Shown piece after piece: positions 51,501 through 59,957 of a stretch of 64,000 bases of DNA (position 1 is the stretch's first letter; each line of letters starts with the position of its first letter). A program made the translations under genes and the position numbers. The stretch lies in the NCBI RefSeq assembly GCF_001310085.1, contig NZ_CP012643.1, forward strand, positions 837,001 through 901,000. Reading direction: 5' to 3'. Under the pieces are notes generated by a model. The model was not told the origin of the DNA. It saw nothing but the letters and a program-made list of their open reading frames with translations, and ran no database searches. The DNA comes from Rufibacter tibetensis (GTDB lineage: Bacteria > Bacteroidota > Bacteroidia > Cytophagales > Hymenobacteraceae).

Positions 51501-51837
51501 AGCTGAATTGCAACGCAGCACCAAAGCCATGCAGGACTCCATCAAAACCTACCGGGAGTTAATCCAGGGCCAGCAGCTTTCCCGCCAAGGCTACGGACGC
51601 CTGAACCAATTGACGCCTATGTCTAAATTACAGGAGGCGCGTTCATATGTGATGGGCCGCACTGAGCCGCTTACCCAAACCGAGACCCAATTGGTAGAGC
51701 AGGCAGAAACGCTCACCAAAGAAGCCGTAGGAAAAGTAAACAGCTTCTTCTCCACTTCTTGGGCAGGTTTCCGCCAGAAGGTGCAGTCTGCTGCGCTGAG
51801 CGTGTTCAAAGACGAAAAGAACAAAGTTGTGCTTTGA
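48535..51837 (+). CDS. Large exported BNR/VPS10-like beta-propeller protein
   Basis: 1100 residues with a signal peptide (LFCLSLLALGQAQAQ). Residues about 30-740 are beta-propeller blades with repeated BNR/Asp-box motifs: ENGGTTF, IDGGRTW, TNGGQSW, YDGGKTW, DDGGEKW, RDRGKTW, ADEGLTW, RDGGKTW, TDFGKTW. A Pro/Ala/Lys linker (about 785-815), a beta-sandwich segment with a Gly/Arg stretch (about 870-940) and a coiled-coil tail (about 945-1100) follow. It resembles the sortilin/VPS10-like glycosidase-fold proteins common in Bacteroidota; no enzyme activity is shown. A second ATG is 3 bases downstream. Divergent from the DUF1028 gene. Confidence 0.87.
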   Translation: MMKHLPKLFCLSLLALGQAQAQTLPMAQFNQMKARSIGPGVMSGRVTAIDAVVSNPNIMYVGAASGGVWKSENGGTTFTPIFDEQPNINIGAIAVQQSNPSVVWVGTGEGNPRNSVNMGNGIYKSIDGGRTWKHMGLDKTFNIHRIAIDPTNPDVVYAGVIGLPFGDHPERGLYKTTNGGQSWERVLFTNERSGVAEMFMDVSNPNKLVVAMWEHRRTGWDFTSGGPGSGLYITYDGGKTWRKKGAADGLPTGNFGRLGLAQSRSMPSRIYALVEASKNGLYRSDDGGEKWAKVTEDPSIVTNRAFYFNEIYVDPKNENRIYMLYQPVSVSEDGGKTFTVTASMDAVHADHQAFWIHPENPNLIIDGNDGGLAISRDRGKTWSFPESLPLGQFYHINVDNEVPYNVYGGLQDNGSWTGPGYTFTRGGLRNYYWKSVQGGDGFDVVPDPEDARFGYAMSQGGSLARYDKETGRSYIAKPTAPDLKTKLRFNWNAAIALDPFNKNGVFYASQYLHQSADEGLTWQTISPDLTRNNPAQQKQMESGGLSLDITSAENHNTILTVAPSTLEKGVIWVGTDDGHVQLTRDGGKTWTNLRDRLPGLPAEAWIPQITASRHRAGEAFVVANHYRFGKDFSAYVYRTTDFGKTWSRLVDGKKVRGYSHSFLQDPVQPNLMFTGTEHGLWVSINEGKDWTQWTQGLPSVPVLDLVMQEREADLVIGTFGRAVYVLDNIRPLRQLAATGGKALQKPLAVFEPAEAYLATYASAPGYGSEADNLYQAANKPAGATVTYYIKPKASTPAPAPARKAAPKKKMAASELNKETGERMATRLPSRDTTAALAAGRVKADSLTLRVFDDQNKLIRTLRQLPDSTLGFQRMTWNLTERGIRQPVASGGGNRGQRSGGGEPAGGPVLPGTYKLVMQYAGSKDSTFVTVKPDPRFPFQKENVIARRQQMERLNQQTQQLTEVLDRLQEASDATEAINAQLKLASGKEKAELQRSTKAMQDSIKTYRELIQGQQLSRQGYGRLNQLTPMSKLQEARSYVMGRTEPLTQTETQLVEQAETLTKEAVGKVNSFFSTSWAGFRQKVQSAALSVFKDEKNKVVL

Positions 51838-51943
51838 TTTGATTCGATCTTTTTTCTTACAACTGGAAGCCCTATCACATATATGGTGACGGGGCTTCCA
51901 TAAATTACTTCCTTTCGTTATAGATAAACTCAGCAATCAAAAA

Positions 51944-52789
51944 ATGAGAATACGCATACAAACAAGCACCTCTTTGCTACTTAAATTCTTTTGCTCTTTT
52001 CTTACCCTCTTCACCATTCAAACTAATTGTTGGGCACAAGAAGGAAATTGGGATGTGTACCTAGCTCAATATGAAAAAGGAGCTGGTTCAACAACATTGG
52101 ACATGTCTCTAATAAAAACTGCTCCGCATCAGCAGTTTCCATTTTTGGTTATTACAGGTGTAACCTATAGCGAATGTAGAAATGATGGATTTCCAGAGAA
52201 ACTAGAATTTGATAAGCTATATGACATCTCAGATAATGTGGAACAGATTATCAAATCAACTACCCTTAGCAGAATGGCCGGAACTTTTACCTACAATTGT
52301 GAGAGGCTAGATTACATCTATGTTCAGGACACGCTGAACTTAAGAGAAAAATTAACCGAACTATATGCTTCTAAATTTAAGTCTTATAAGCCATATATAA
52401 ACATCAGGCTGGATCAGGCTTGGGAGGCTTATACAAGCTTCTTGTATCCTAACCCAATCATACAGGAGTACATGTCTAATGAGAAGGTGTTAAACCAATT
52501 AAGATTAGCTGGAGACGCATTAGATAAACCCCGTCCAATTGATCACTGGCTATATTTCAACAACAATAAGGAAAGAGCCCTATTCATTAAGTATGCTCTT
52601 GAGGAAAAGTTTAAGATTGTGAATAAAGCAACTATTGAGGATTCAAAACTACCTTACCAATTACATATTTCTAGAACAGATAGTGCAGATTCACAATCTA
52701 TCAATAATATAACTATACAGTTAAAGAACAAGGCATTAGAATTAAATGGGAATTATGACGGATGGGAGTCCGTTGTATTGAAGGACTAG
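51944..52789 (+). CDS. Exported DUF695-RraB protein
   Basis: 281 residues. A signal peptide (LLLKFFCSFLTLFTIQTNCWA) is followed by a DUF695 domain (NWDVYLAQYEKGAGSTTLDM at its start; about 35-170) and an RraB (regulator of RNase E) domain with PRPIDHWLYFNNNKERALF and LPYQLHISRTDSADSQSI, ending NGNYDGWESVVL. The DUF695-RraB pairing is common in cytoplasmic proteins; the signal peptide here places this one outside, where RNase E regulation is not possible. AT-rich relative to its neighbours. Stand-alone. Confidence 0.78.
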   Translation: MRIRIQTSTSLLLKFFCSFLTLFTIQTNCWAQEGNWDVYLAQYEKGAGSTTLDMSLIKTAPHQQFPFLVITGVTYSECRNDGFPEKLEFDKLYDISDNVEQIIKSTTLSRMAGTFTYNCERLDYIYVQDTLNLREKLTELYASKFKSYKPYINIRLDQAWEAYTSFLYPNPIIQEYMSNEKVLNQLRLAGDALDKPRPIDHWLYFNNNKERALFIKYALEEKFKIVNKATIEDSKLPYQLHISRTDSADSQSINNITIQLKNKALELNGNYDGWESVVLKD

Positions 52790-52821
52790 CTTTACCTATT
52801 TTTAAACATCCTTTAAATAGA

Positions 52822-52855
52822 AACTCCCCACCTGCCATAAGGCGGATGGGGAGTT
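52822..52855. terminator. Hairpin between DUF695 and ABC-F genes
   Basis: AACTCCCCA (52822-52830) pairs with TGGGGAGTT (52847-52855), with an inner CTGCC/GGCGG stem and an ATAA loop. Shared by convergent genes. Confidence 0.75.
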
Positions 52856-52876
52856 CTCATATATAAGTAAGGCAAC

Positions 52877-54523
52877 TTAGTTGGCAACTGCCTTCCGCTC
52901 AATCTCTCTAAGGTTCTCCATTTTCTTGTTGCGCAGGAAACCGTTGATGTCTTCAAAGTGCTCTCTGATACGCTTGTTCCCGAACTCAAATACTTTCTCG
53001 GCCAGGCCATCCAGGAAGTCACGGTCGTGGGATACCAGGATGAGCGTTCCGTCAAAGGCTTTGAGGGCGTCTTTCAGGATGTCCTTGGTTTTGATGTCCA
53101 GGTGGTTGGTGGGCTCATCCAGAATCAAGAGGTTCACCGGTTGCAGAAGAAGCTTGATCATGGCCAGACGAGTTTTTTCCCCACCTGACAGCATCTTCAC
53201 TTTCTTCTCAATGGTGTCACCGCTGAACATGAAAGCTCCCAGAATGTCTTTGATGCGGGTCCGTACATCCCCCACGGCAATCTGGTCTATGGTCTGGAAA
53301 ACCGAAAGGTCCTCATCCATCAAAGAAGCCTGGTTCTGCGCGAAGTAGCCAATCATGGAGTTGTGCCCTAACTGAAGTTTGCCCTCATAATCAATCTCGC
53401 CCATGATGGCTTTAATAAGCGTAGATTTACCTTCGCCGTTCTTGCCCACAAACGCCACTTTCTCGCCGCGTTCAATGGTTAATGACGCATCTTTGAATAC
53501 GGTATGGTCGCCGTACTTTTTGGTGAGTTCTTCCACAATCACGGGGTAGTTACCAGAGCGGGGTGCGGGCGGAAACTTCAGGCTCAATGCCGAGGTATCA
53601 ACTTCGTCCACTTCCACCAGCTCCATTTTCTCCAGCATCTTCACGCGTGACTGCACTTGCAGCGTTTTAGAGTAGGTTCCTTTAAAACGCTCAATAAACG
53701 CCGTAATGTCAGCAATTTCTTTCTGCTGGTCATCGTACTGGCGTTGCTGCTGTTCGCGGCGCTCTTTGCGGAGTTGCAGGTACTGGGTGTATGGTACTTT
53801 GTAGTCGTAAATACGGCCCATGGTCACCTCAATGGTACGGTTGGTGATGTTGTCCACGAAGGTCTTGTCGTGGGAAATCACGATCACCGCCTTGGCGTTG
53901 TTCACCAAGAAATCTTCCAGCCACTGCACCGATTCAATGTCCAGGTGGTTGGTAGGCTCATCCAGTAAAATCAGGTCAGGCTTCTGCAGAAGGATTTTGG
54001 CCAGTTCAATGCGCATGCGCCATCCGCCGGAGAACTCGCTGGTGGGGCGGGGAAAATCCGCACGCAGGAAACCTAAACCCAAAAGCGTTTTCTCTACCTC
54101 GGCATCAAAGTTGATTTCCTCAATGGAGTAGTATTTCTCGCTCAGCTCAGACACGTCCTCGATCAGCTTCATGTACTCGTCTGATTCGTAGTCGGTGCGG
54201 GTTTCCAGCTGAGTGTTCAGCTCGTCCATTTTGGCCTTCATTTCCAGAATCTGCCCGAAAGCTTTGGACGCCTCCTCAAACACGGTGCTCTCATCTTTGG
54301 TGAGCAAGTGCTGCGGCAGGTACGCGATCACGGCATCTTTAGGGGCCGACACCTTGCCTTTGGTAGGCTTGTTAACTCCGGCAATGATCTTGAGGAGGGT
54401 AGATTTTCCGGCTCCGTTCTTTCCCATGAGGGCGATCCGGTCGGTTTCATTGATGTTGAAGGTAACGTTACTAAAAAGAGCCGAGCCGTTAAATTCAACG
54501 GCGACCGAATCAACTGAAATCAT
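52877..54523 (-). CDS. ABC-F family ATPase
   Basis: 548 residues: two ABC ATPase domains, no membrane helices. Domain 1: Walker A MGKNGAGKSTLLK, signature EFSGGWRMRIELAK, Walker B LILLDEPTNHLDIES. The interdomain linker (about 240-310, RKERREQQQRQYDDQQKEI) is the P-site tRNA interaction motif. Domain 2: VGKNGEGKSTLIK, LSGGEKTRLAMIK, LLILDEPTNHLD. ABC-F proteins bind the ribosomal E site and act in translation or antibiotic protection. Which subfamily is unclear. An exact -7 box at 54546-54553. Confidence 0.93.
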   Translation of the reverse strand: MISVDSVAVEFNGSALFSNVTFNINETDRIALMGKNGAGKSTLLKIIAGVNKPTKGKVSAPKDAVIAYLPQHLLTKDESTVFEEASKAFGQILEMKAKMDELNTQLETRTDYESDEYMKLIEDVSELSEKYYSIEEINFDAEVEKTLLGLGFLRADFPRPTSEFSGGWRMRIELAKILLQKPDLILLDEPTNHLDIESVQWLEDFLVNNAKAVIVISHDKTFVDNITNRTIEVTMGRIYDYKVPYTQYLQLRKERREQQQRQYDDQQKEIADITAFIERFKGTYSKTLQVQSRVKMLEKMELVEVDEVDTSALSLKFPPAPRSGNYPVIVEELTKKYGDHTVFKDASLTIERGEKVAFVGKNGEGKSTLIKAIMGEIDYEGKLQLGHNSMIGYFAQNQASLMDEDLSVFQTIDQIAVGDVRTRIKDILGAFMFSGDTIEKKVKMLSGGEKTRLAMIKLLLQPVNLLILDEPTNHLDIKTKDILKDALKAFDGTLILVSHDRDFLDGLAEKVFEFGNKRIREHFEDINGFLRNKKMENLREIERKAVAN

Positions 54524-54545
54524 GGTGCGTTTTACAATTAGAACA

Positions 54546-54553
54546 CAAAGATA
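54546..54553 (-). promoter_or_regulatory. -7 box of the ABC-F gene
   Basis: TATCTTTG on the minus strand, an exact TAnnTTTG match, 23 bases before the ATG at 54523. Confidence 0.6.
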
Positions 54554-54961
54554 CTAGGAATTCCCCGATTGCCCTGAATTTCAAAAGCATCAGAAAATAT
54601 GCTTCTTCAGGGTAAATTCACTAGAAAACAGCACAACACCCATAGGAGCAGATTCGCTCCATTTCAGGCCTACTTTCAGAAAATCAAGCTGAAATCAGCC
54701 TATTACCTAGCAATAATTTGCCTGCGGCAAGACTTTGAGTATCAATTCACTCCCTACCTATATTCTTCTTGCCTACCCCATCGTTCTAAGGGCATTGTTG
54801 CAACCACCTCGGCAAAGCAGTTACGAATTCATAATTATCCTAAGCAAAACGAGGAATAGGAATACCAAAAATTGTGTACCTTTTCAAAACGAACCAACCC
54901 CTTAAATCGAAAATCATTGCCTTGTTTTGTCGCATGGAATGGTTTTTGCCCTGATGCCCAT
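54554..54961. other. Intergenic region between ABC-F and S8 peptidase genes
   Basis: About 400 bases. It holds an ATTTCAG/CTGAAAT pair (54661-54667, 54689-54695) whose loop contains ACTTTCAGAAAATCAAG, a copy of the intergenic core. An open frame at 54599-54859 has no recognisable domain and poor composition. I see no clear promoter for the S8 gene. Confidence 0.4.
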
Positions 54962-56629
54962 ATGAAAATTCCGAATCAAAAGATAGTAAGAACCTCGGCT
55001 AGCCTGCTGTTGGCTGGTTTAACTGTGTTCCCGGCCCTGGCGCAGGATGATCCGGCACCATCGGTTTCAGCCTTTGACCAAACCTATGTCAATTGGTATA
55101 ACCTTGACCCGGTACAGGACAAAGTGCAGGGCGCCAGTGTGAACAGAGCCTACAAAGAACTGCTAGCCAACAAAAAAGCCAAGAAGACCGTGGTAGTGGC
55201 CGTGATTGACAGCGGCATTGACATTCACCACGAAGACCTGAAAGGCAAAATCTGGACAAATAAGAAAGAAGTGGCCGGCAACGGTCAGGACGACGACCAG
55301 AACGGCTACGTAGACGACGTGCACGGCTGGGGTTTTCTAGGCAATGCCAGCGGCGAAAACATCAGGTATGAAACCTATGAGTACGTACGGTTGCTTAGGA
55401 AACTGGCTCCTTCTTACCAGAAGGTTAATGCTATTTCTGAGGTGCCGGTAGCCCAACAACCTGAGTACAAAACCTACCTGCTTGCCAAACAAACCTATGA
55501 AAAGGAACTGGCCAAATACCAGCAGACAAAGCAGAACTTAGCGGCGTTTGAGAAGGTCCTAATCCAGGTGCAGAACGTACTGGCAGATCACTTAAAAACC
55601 AAAGAATACACCCTGCAAGACGTTCAGCGCATTTCCTCCCCAGACCAGAATGTGATGAATGCCCGGGCATGGCTGCTAAGCAAATACAGCCAGGGCTTAA
55701 CGGTGGAGTCTTTCCTGAAGTACAAAGAACACACAGACACCTTCCTGGAAAAACACCTGAATCTGGACTTCAACCCAAGAACTGTTATAGCAGACAACCC
55801 AGAGTCTATTGCTGACACAAAATACGGCAACAGCGACGTGATGGGTCCCAGGCCAACGCACGGCACCCCAGTGTCTGGCTTAATTGCAGCTCTGCGTGGA
55901 AATAACCTGGGCATTGACGGCATTGCCGAAGACGTACAAATCATGGCTTTGCGGGCTGTGCCCGAGGGCGACGAACGTGACAAAGACATCGCGTTGGCCA
56001 TCCGCTATGCGGTAGACAACGGCGCTAATATCATTAACATGAGTTTTGGGAAAAGCTTCTCGCCGCAGAAATCGTTCGTGGATGAGGCCGTGAAGTACGC
56101 TGAGTCCAAGAACGTACTGCTGGTGCACGCTGCCGGAAACGAAGCCACTGACAATGACAAAGTGACCCACTATCCTAGCCGGGTGCTTGATAACGGAAGC
56201 CAGATAAAAAACTGGATTGAAGTAGGCGCCTCGTCCAGAATGCTGGGCAAAGACTTCGTGGGCGTGTTCTCCAACTACGGCAAGAAAACGGTTGACCTTT
56301 TCGCCCCTGGCGTGGACATAATTTCGTTGGCTCCCGAAAACAAATATGCCAAAATGGACGGCACCAGCTTTTCTAGCCCGGTAGTAAGTGGTGTAGCGGC
56401 TTTAGTTTGGTCACATTATCCAGAGTTGACCGCAGCAGAACTTAAGGACGTGATTCTGAAATCTGCGACTGTGTACCCCAAAGAAACTGCGCTGTACCCA
56501 AATGTAGAAAACGAGACCAGGAAAAAAGCGAAGTTCTCAGACTTGTCCGCTACCGGCGGTATTGTCAATGCCTATGAAGCCTTGTTGCTAGCCGAAAAAG
56601 TGGTAAAACAGAAAAGCGCAAAAAGCTAA
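54962..56629 (+). CDS. Exported S8 (subtilisin-like) serine peptidase
   Basis: 555 residues with a signal peptide (ASLLLAGLTVFPALAQ). The catalytic triad is intact: VVAVIDSGIDIHHEDL (Asp), RPTHGTPVSGLIAAL (His), DGTSFSSPVVSGVAAL (Ser), with the oxyanion Asn in VHAAGNEA. Between the Asp and His motifs is an insert of roughly 150 residues rich in Lys/Gln/Glu and probably coiled coil (YLLAKQTYEKELAKYQ), typical of a Bacteroidota S8 subgroup. There is no pro-domain or C-terminal sorting domain. The frame opens at 54872, but the ATG at 54962 starts the signal peptide. Confidence 0.92.
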   Translation: MKIPNQKIVRTSASLLLAGLTVFPALAQDDPAPSVSAFDQTYVNWYNLDPVQDKVQGASVNRAYKELLANKKAKKTVVVAVIDSGIDIHHEDLKGKIWTNKKEVAGNGQDDDQNGYVDDVHGWGFLGNASGENIRYETYEYVRLLRKLAPSYQKVNAISEVPVAQQPEYKTYLLAKQTYEKELAKYQQTKQNLAAFEKVLIQVQNVLADHLKTKEYTLQDVQRISSPDQNVMNARAWLLSKYSQGLTVESFLKYKEHTDTFLEKHLNLDFNPRTVIADNPESIADTKYGNSDVMGPRPTHGTPVSGLIAALRGNNLGIDGIAEDVQIMALRAVPEGDERDKDIALAIRYAVDNGANIINMSFGKSFSPQKSFVDEAVKYAESKNVLLVHAAGNEATDNDKVTHYPSRVLDNGSQIKNWIEVGASSRMLGKDFVGVFSNYGKKTVDLFAPGVDIISLAPENKYAKMDGTSFSSPVVSGVAALVWSHYPELTAAELKDVILKSATVYPKETALYPNVENETRKKAKFSDLSATGGIVNAYEALLLAEKVVKQKSAKS

Positions 56630-56663
56630 GCGTTGTTCTGCTAAAATATAAATCAATCCGCAT

Positions 56664-56693
56664 ACTGCCTCTGATGAATACATCAGAGGCAGT
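56664..56693 (+). terminator. Intrinsic terminator after the S8 peptidase gene
   Basis: 13-bp stem (56664-56676 with 56681-56693, ACTGCCTCTGATG and complement), loop AATA, followed by TTTGTTTTT. Confidence 0.8.
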
Positions 56694-57094
56694 TTTGTTT
56701 TTAAGCCTTTTTTCTAATACCACAGGTAAAATCCTCCCTTCCTATCGCTTCTAATTTCGCTTAAAAAAACTCACGAGGAGAATGGATTTTATTTTTAAAG
56801 ACAAATCAGCATTTTCGTAAAATTCAAACAATGACATGGCTTAAACCAATTGAAATAGTCCAGTTTTATCTTCAATCATCCAGATGAAAATATGAAACCC
56901 TTTTTCTGCTAAGGAAGCCTTCTTTCATTCAAATTCTAGGCTTAGCCTTCCATAAAACTAGTTTGGTTTCTCTAATGATGAAAGGAAGGAGTAAATATAT
57001 TTTCAAAGAATTGCTAAAGAATATTTTAAATAACTAAAGAAAGTCTATATTTGCTATACACACCTTTGATACAACTAAATAATATAATTATAAG
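56694..57094. other. AT-rich intergenic region
   Basis: About 400 bases of AT-rich sequence after the terminator. Only the -7 box at 57046-57053 is recognisable. Confidence 0.4.
57046..57053 (+). promoter_or_regulatory. -7 box of the small basic protein gene
   Basis: TATATTTG, an exact TAnnTTTG match, 41 bases before the ATG at 57095; TTT stands at the -33 position. Confidence 0.55.
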
Positions 57095-57391
57095 ATGAAA
57101 CGTCTACTCAAAAAAGCTATCAAACCCTTCCTGCCTTCTTATCAGGTAGTAACTACTACTTACCAGATAATCCCGGGTCTGCCAATCACCAAAAAATTAT
57201 CTACCCACTCTTTTGAAAAAGGAGAATCCAAAGAAGCGAAAGCCTTTTATGGCAAAGTGGTTTCTTCTGAATTTACAAGAAAACTGGCTCCGGTGGAAGT
57301 ACAGTTAAGAGTTGCTGGCATTACCATCAAGAAAGCCCAGTACGGCCCTATCCAAAACTTCGACAAGAAGAAAATAGCCTTTCAAGCTTAG
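57095..57391 (+). CDS. Small basic protein of unknown function
   Basis: 98 residues, Lys-rich (MKRLLKKAIKPFLPSYQ at the start, FDKKKIAFQA at the end), mixed alpha/beta, no signal peptide, no Cys. I do not recognise a family. A consensus -7 box upstream and a strong terminator downstream (57487-57523) support its being a real, independently transcribed gene. Confidence 0.65.
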   Translation: MKRLLKKAIKPFLPSYQVVTTTYQIIPGLPITKKLSTHSFEKGESKEAKAFYGKVVSSEFTRKLAPVEVQLRVAGITIKKAQYGPIQNFDKKKIAFQA

Positions 57392-57486
57392 TTTCCTCTA
57401 AAGTAGAGCTCACGAGAAGAAGAGAGTTTGCCAACCCAAGTTTCTCTCAGCCTACAGATGAAATACTCAACAAAGGAAAGAATAAC

Positions 57487-57523
57487 AAAAGCCCCGAAAA
57501 CGATCTGCGTTTTCGGGGCTTTT
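57487..57523. terminator. 16-bp terminator between the small gene and surE
   Basis: Arms 57487-57502 and 57508-57523 (AAAAGCCCCGAAAACG and complement), loop ATCTG, U-tailed on both strands. Confidence 0.85.
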
Positions 57524-57547
57524 TGTTTAAATCAGAGGCAAACTAGT

Positions 57548-58381
57548 TTACCCTTCGGCCAATCCGCTCTCAACGGTTTTGGTGCCTACTGGTGGTTTCA
57601 CGCCAGGGTTCAGGTCCCAGTCATTGTTAAGCAAGCTAATGGCATGGCTGGCGGTCATATCAAATTGACATGGCACTACTGACACGTAGTTCTGGGCCAA
57701 AGCCGCTTCATCAGTGTCATCGCCTTTGTCAAAATTCACGAAGTTACCCGTAAGCCAGAAGTAGCTTCTGCCGCGGGGGTCCAGGCGTTCGTCAAACTCT
57801 TCTTCCCATTTGGCACGAGCCTGCCGGCACACCTTGATGCCGGCAATAGGTTTGTCTGACTGTTTCGGGAAATTCACGTTCAGGGCTACTCCGGCCGGTA
57901 TGCCGTGCTCCAGCGCCTGGCGGGTAATCAGCTCCACGTACTCTTCGGTGTGGGAGAAATCAATGTCATGCCCGTAGTCACATAGCGAAAACCCGATGGC
58001 GGGCAAGCCCTCAATGGCTGCTTCAATGGCCGCCGACATGGTACCCGAATACAGGACGCTGATGCTGGAGTTAGAGCCGTGATTAATGCCGCTCACCACC
58101 AGGTCTGGGCGGCGGTCTTTCAGGACATGGTGCTTTGCCAGTTTCACGCAGTCTGCAGGGGTACCGGAGCACTCGTAAGACTCTACTTCATCAAAAACTA
58201 GCGATTTATCTAACCTAAGGGTGTTGCCAATGGTGATGGCGTGTCCCATGCCAGACTGCGGACTGTCTGGGGCTACTACCACTACCTCTCCTATCCGTTG
58301 CATCACTTTCACCAAGGCATGAATACCCGGTGCGGTGATGCCGTCATCGTTGGACACTAATATCAAAGGCTGCTTCTTCAT
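57548..58381 (-). CDS. surE: 5'/3'-nucleotidase SurE
   Basis: 277 residues. Metal-binding LVSNDDGITAPGIHAL at the N-terminus, APDSPQSGMGHAIT, CSGTPADCVKLA and the signature VVSGINHGSN...LYSGTMSAAIEAAIEG (in two pieces). SurE removes phosphate from nucleotides and short polyphosphates under stress. The frame is open upstream to 58900, but that part is antisense to the next gene; ATG at 58381 gives the standard protein. Confidence 0.95.
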   Translation of the reverse strand: MKKQPLILVSNDDGITAPGIHALVKVMQRIGEVVVVAPDSPQSGMGHAITIGNTLRLDKSLVFDEVESYECSGTPADCVKLAKHHVLKDRRPDLVVSGINHGSNSSISVLYSGTMSAAIEAAIEGLPAIGFSLCDYGHDIDFSHTEEYVELITRQALEHGIPAGVALNVNFPKQSDKPIAGIKVCRQARAKWEEEFDERLDPRGRSYFWLTGNFVNFDKGDDTDEAALAQNYVSVVPCQFDMTASHAISLLNNDWDLNPGVKPPVGTKTVESGLAEG

Positions 58382-58461
58382 AGTCAATTGTAATGTTTGG
58401 GCCAATTTAGGTTGTATACGGCCCACCGCCAAATTGAAACAAGGCAACTTCAGGTAAGGGC

Positions 58462-58492
58462 TTGCGTTATGCCGGAAGAAGCTGTACCTATG
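58462..58492 (+). promoter_or_regulatory. Candidate promoter of the lipoprotein gene
   Basis: -33 TTG (58462-58464), a 20-base spacer, and -7 TACCTATG (58485-58492), seven of eight matches. The ATG at 58509 is 16 bases downstream. Confidence 0.4.
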
Positions 58493-58508
58493 CCGTGCTA
58501 AACCACCT

Positions 58509-59237
58509 ATGGCGATGAAAAAGACCACTATTCTGTTCGGAGCGCTACTGGCCCTGGCCTCCTGCAAGCAAGACGCCTCTACTGTAAAAGACAGCAACGA
58601 AACCCAACTGGAAGAAGCCGCCGGCGATGTCTCTACCGAGGCCACTGAAGCCTCTGCTGAAACCCCGGATGGTGGAGCACCTGCTCCTGCTTCCACGGAA
58701 CCTATGTCGCCTGAGCCGTTGCCCGGCGCTCCGTCTACCGCCTCCACGCCTCCATCTTCCAACAACCCGCTCTTTAACTTAACCCTGCAAAAAGGCCAAG
58801 CGGGTATGGTGAAGATTGGCATGTCCATTGACGAACTGAAGCAAGCGTACGGGCAAAACAAACTCCAGCAAATTGAGCACAGTATTGAAGGCATGACCAC
58901 TACTGCCTATGAGGTCTTAGGCGAGCGCCGCCGTCCGGATTTGCGGGTGGAACAGGAATGCGCCGGCACCACTTGTAAAGTGTCCCGCATCACGGTGTTG
59001 AACCCTGCTTTCAAAAGCGCTACCGGCATCGGCATCGGCAGCACCTTCGGAAACGTGAAAGACAATTTCAAAATTACCAGGGTAGGCACCGGCGAAGGAA
59101 ACTTCGTGGCCATTTCAGAACCAGATAGAATCAGCTTCGTGCTGGACATGCGCGGCATCCCTTCAAACCGGTGGGGCAAACTAACGGTGAAAGACGTTCC
59201 TAATTCTACCCTCGTCTCTGGCGTGATGATTTATTGA
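58509..59237 (+). CDS. Hypothetical lipoprotein with acidic linker
   Basis: 242 residues. Lipoprotein signal MKKTTILFGALLALASCKQD (lipobox LASC); an Ala/Glu/Pro/Ser-rich linker (about 25-85) and a C-terminal alpha/beta domain with AGMVKIGMSIDELKQAYGQ, ATGIGIGSTFGNVKDNF and FVLDMRGIPSNRW, a layout similar to small Bacteroidota periplasmic domains. No specific function. Second ATG at 58515 is an alternative start. Divergent from surE. Confidence 0.7.
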   Translation: MAMKKTTILFGALLALASCKQDASTVKDSNETQLEEAAGDVSTEATEASAETPDGGAPAPASTEPMSPEPLPGAPSTASTPPSSNNPLFNLTLQKGQAGMVKIGMSIDELKQAYGQNKLQQIEHSIEGMTTTAYEVLGERRRPDLRVEQECAGTTCKVSRITVLNPAFKSATGIGIGSTFGNVKDNFKITRVGTGEGNFVAISEPDRISFVLDMRGIPSNRWGKLTVKDVPNSTLVSGVMIY

Positions 59238-59318
59238 GCAACCTTTCTTTCTATAAAAAGTCCTCAACCTTGTAAAACCGAAGCCGAAGCCAAAACCATA
59301 TCCCTACCTCTTCTCTCC

Positions 59319-59759
59319 ATGAATCGTCCCCGCAACTTCTACCGGTTTCAAAACGAAGGCCTTCTATTACTCCGCCTGGGCATTGGCTTTATGTTCATTC
59401 TGCACGGCTGGCCCAAGATCACGGGCGGCATGGAGAAGTGGGAACAGGTGGGCGGCGCCATGTCAGCACTGGGCATTACGTTTGGAGCGGCTTTCTTTGG
59501 GTTTATGGCCGCCTTTGCCGAAACCGTGGGTGGTCTGTTTTTGATGCTGGGTTTCCTGTTCAGGCCCGTAACGGTGCTGCTGCTGCTTACTATGATCGTG
59601 GCCACCCTTCGGCACATGGTAGCCGGCGACGGCTTCGGAGGATATTCGCATGCCCTGGAAGCGGCTATTCTGTTCTTGGGCCTCTTTTTCATCGGCCCAG
59701 GCAAATACAGTTTAGATAACAAGATGCTGGGCGACTCTACCAAAAACCGTTTGTATTAA
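59319..59759 (+). CDS. DoxX-family membrane protein
   Basis: 146 residues with four membrane helices. Family features: LLLRLGIGFMFILHGWPKITGG at the first helix (quoted as two blocks, LLLRLGIGFMF and LHGWPKI), GFMAAFAETVGGLFLMLGF at the second, and GGYSHALEAAILFLGLFF at the end. DoxX/YphA-type proteins are linked to redox or membrane stress. 81 bases after the lipoprotein gene. Confidence 0.9.
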   Translation: MNRPRNFYRFQNEGLLLLRLGIGFMFILHGWPKITGGMEKWEQVGGAMSALGITFGAAFFGFMAAFAETVGGLFLMLGFLFRPVTVLLLLTMIVATLRHMVAGDGFGGYSHALEAAILFLGLFFIGPGKYSLDNKMLGDSTKNRLY

Positions 59760-59871
59760 GAATGCTCTTAAGCAGGAGTACTCTACCCTTTTGAGCCTGC
59801 TTTTGGGAAACTTGCTAATAACCCCTTTCTTGAAAATTGCCTGATCTATAAACAAGAAAACATCACCTGTG

Positions 59872-59903
59872 AAGAGGCCCTCAATCCGGGGCCTCTTTTT
59901 ATT
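59872..59903 (+). terminator. Intrinsic terminator after the DoxX gene
   Basis: AAGAGGCCC (59872-59880) pairs with GGGCCTCTT (59889-59897), loop TCAATCCG, then TTTATTTTC. It lies 55 bases before the M14 start. Confidence 0.75.
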
Positions 59904-59957
59904 TTCTCCGCCAGATTACCTAACATTACTTTCTCAATTTACCTCGTTTCCATTTCC

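Noticed and set aside
54599-54859. 86-codon open frame before the S8 peptidase gene
   Set aside because: No domain, promoter or coherent composition; it overlaps an intergenic hairpin copy.
58382-58900. Long upstream extension of surE
   Set aside because: The added region has no SurE homology and is the antisense of the lipoprotein gene at 58509-59237; the ATG at 58381 begins the conserved SurE sequence.
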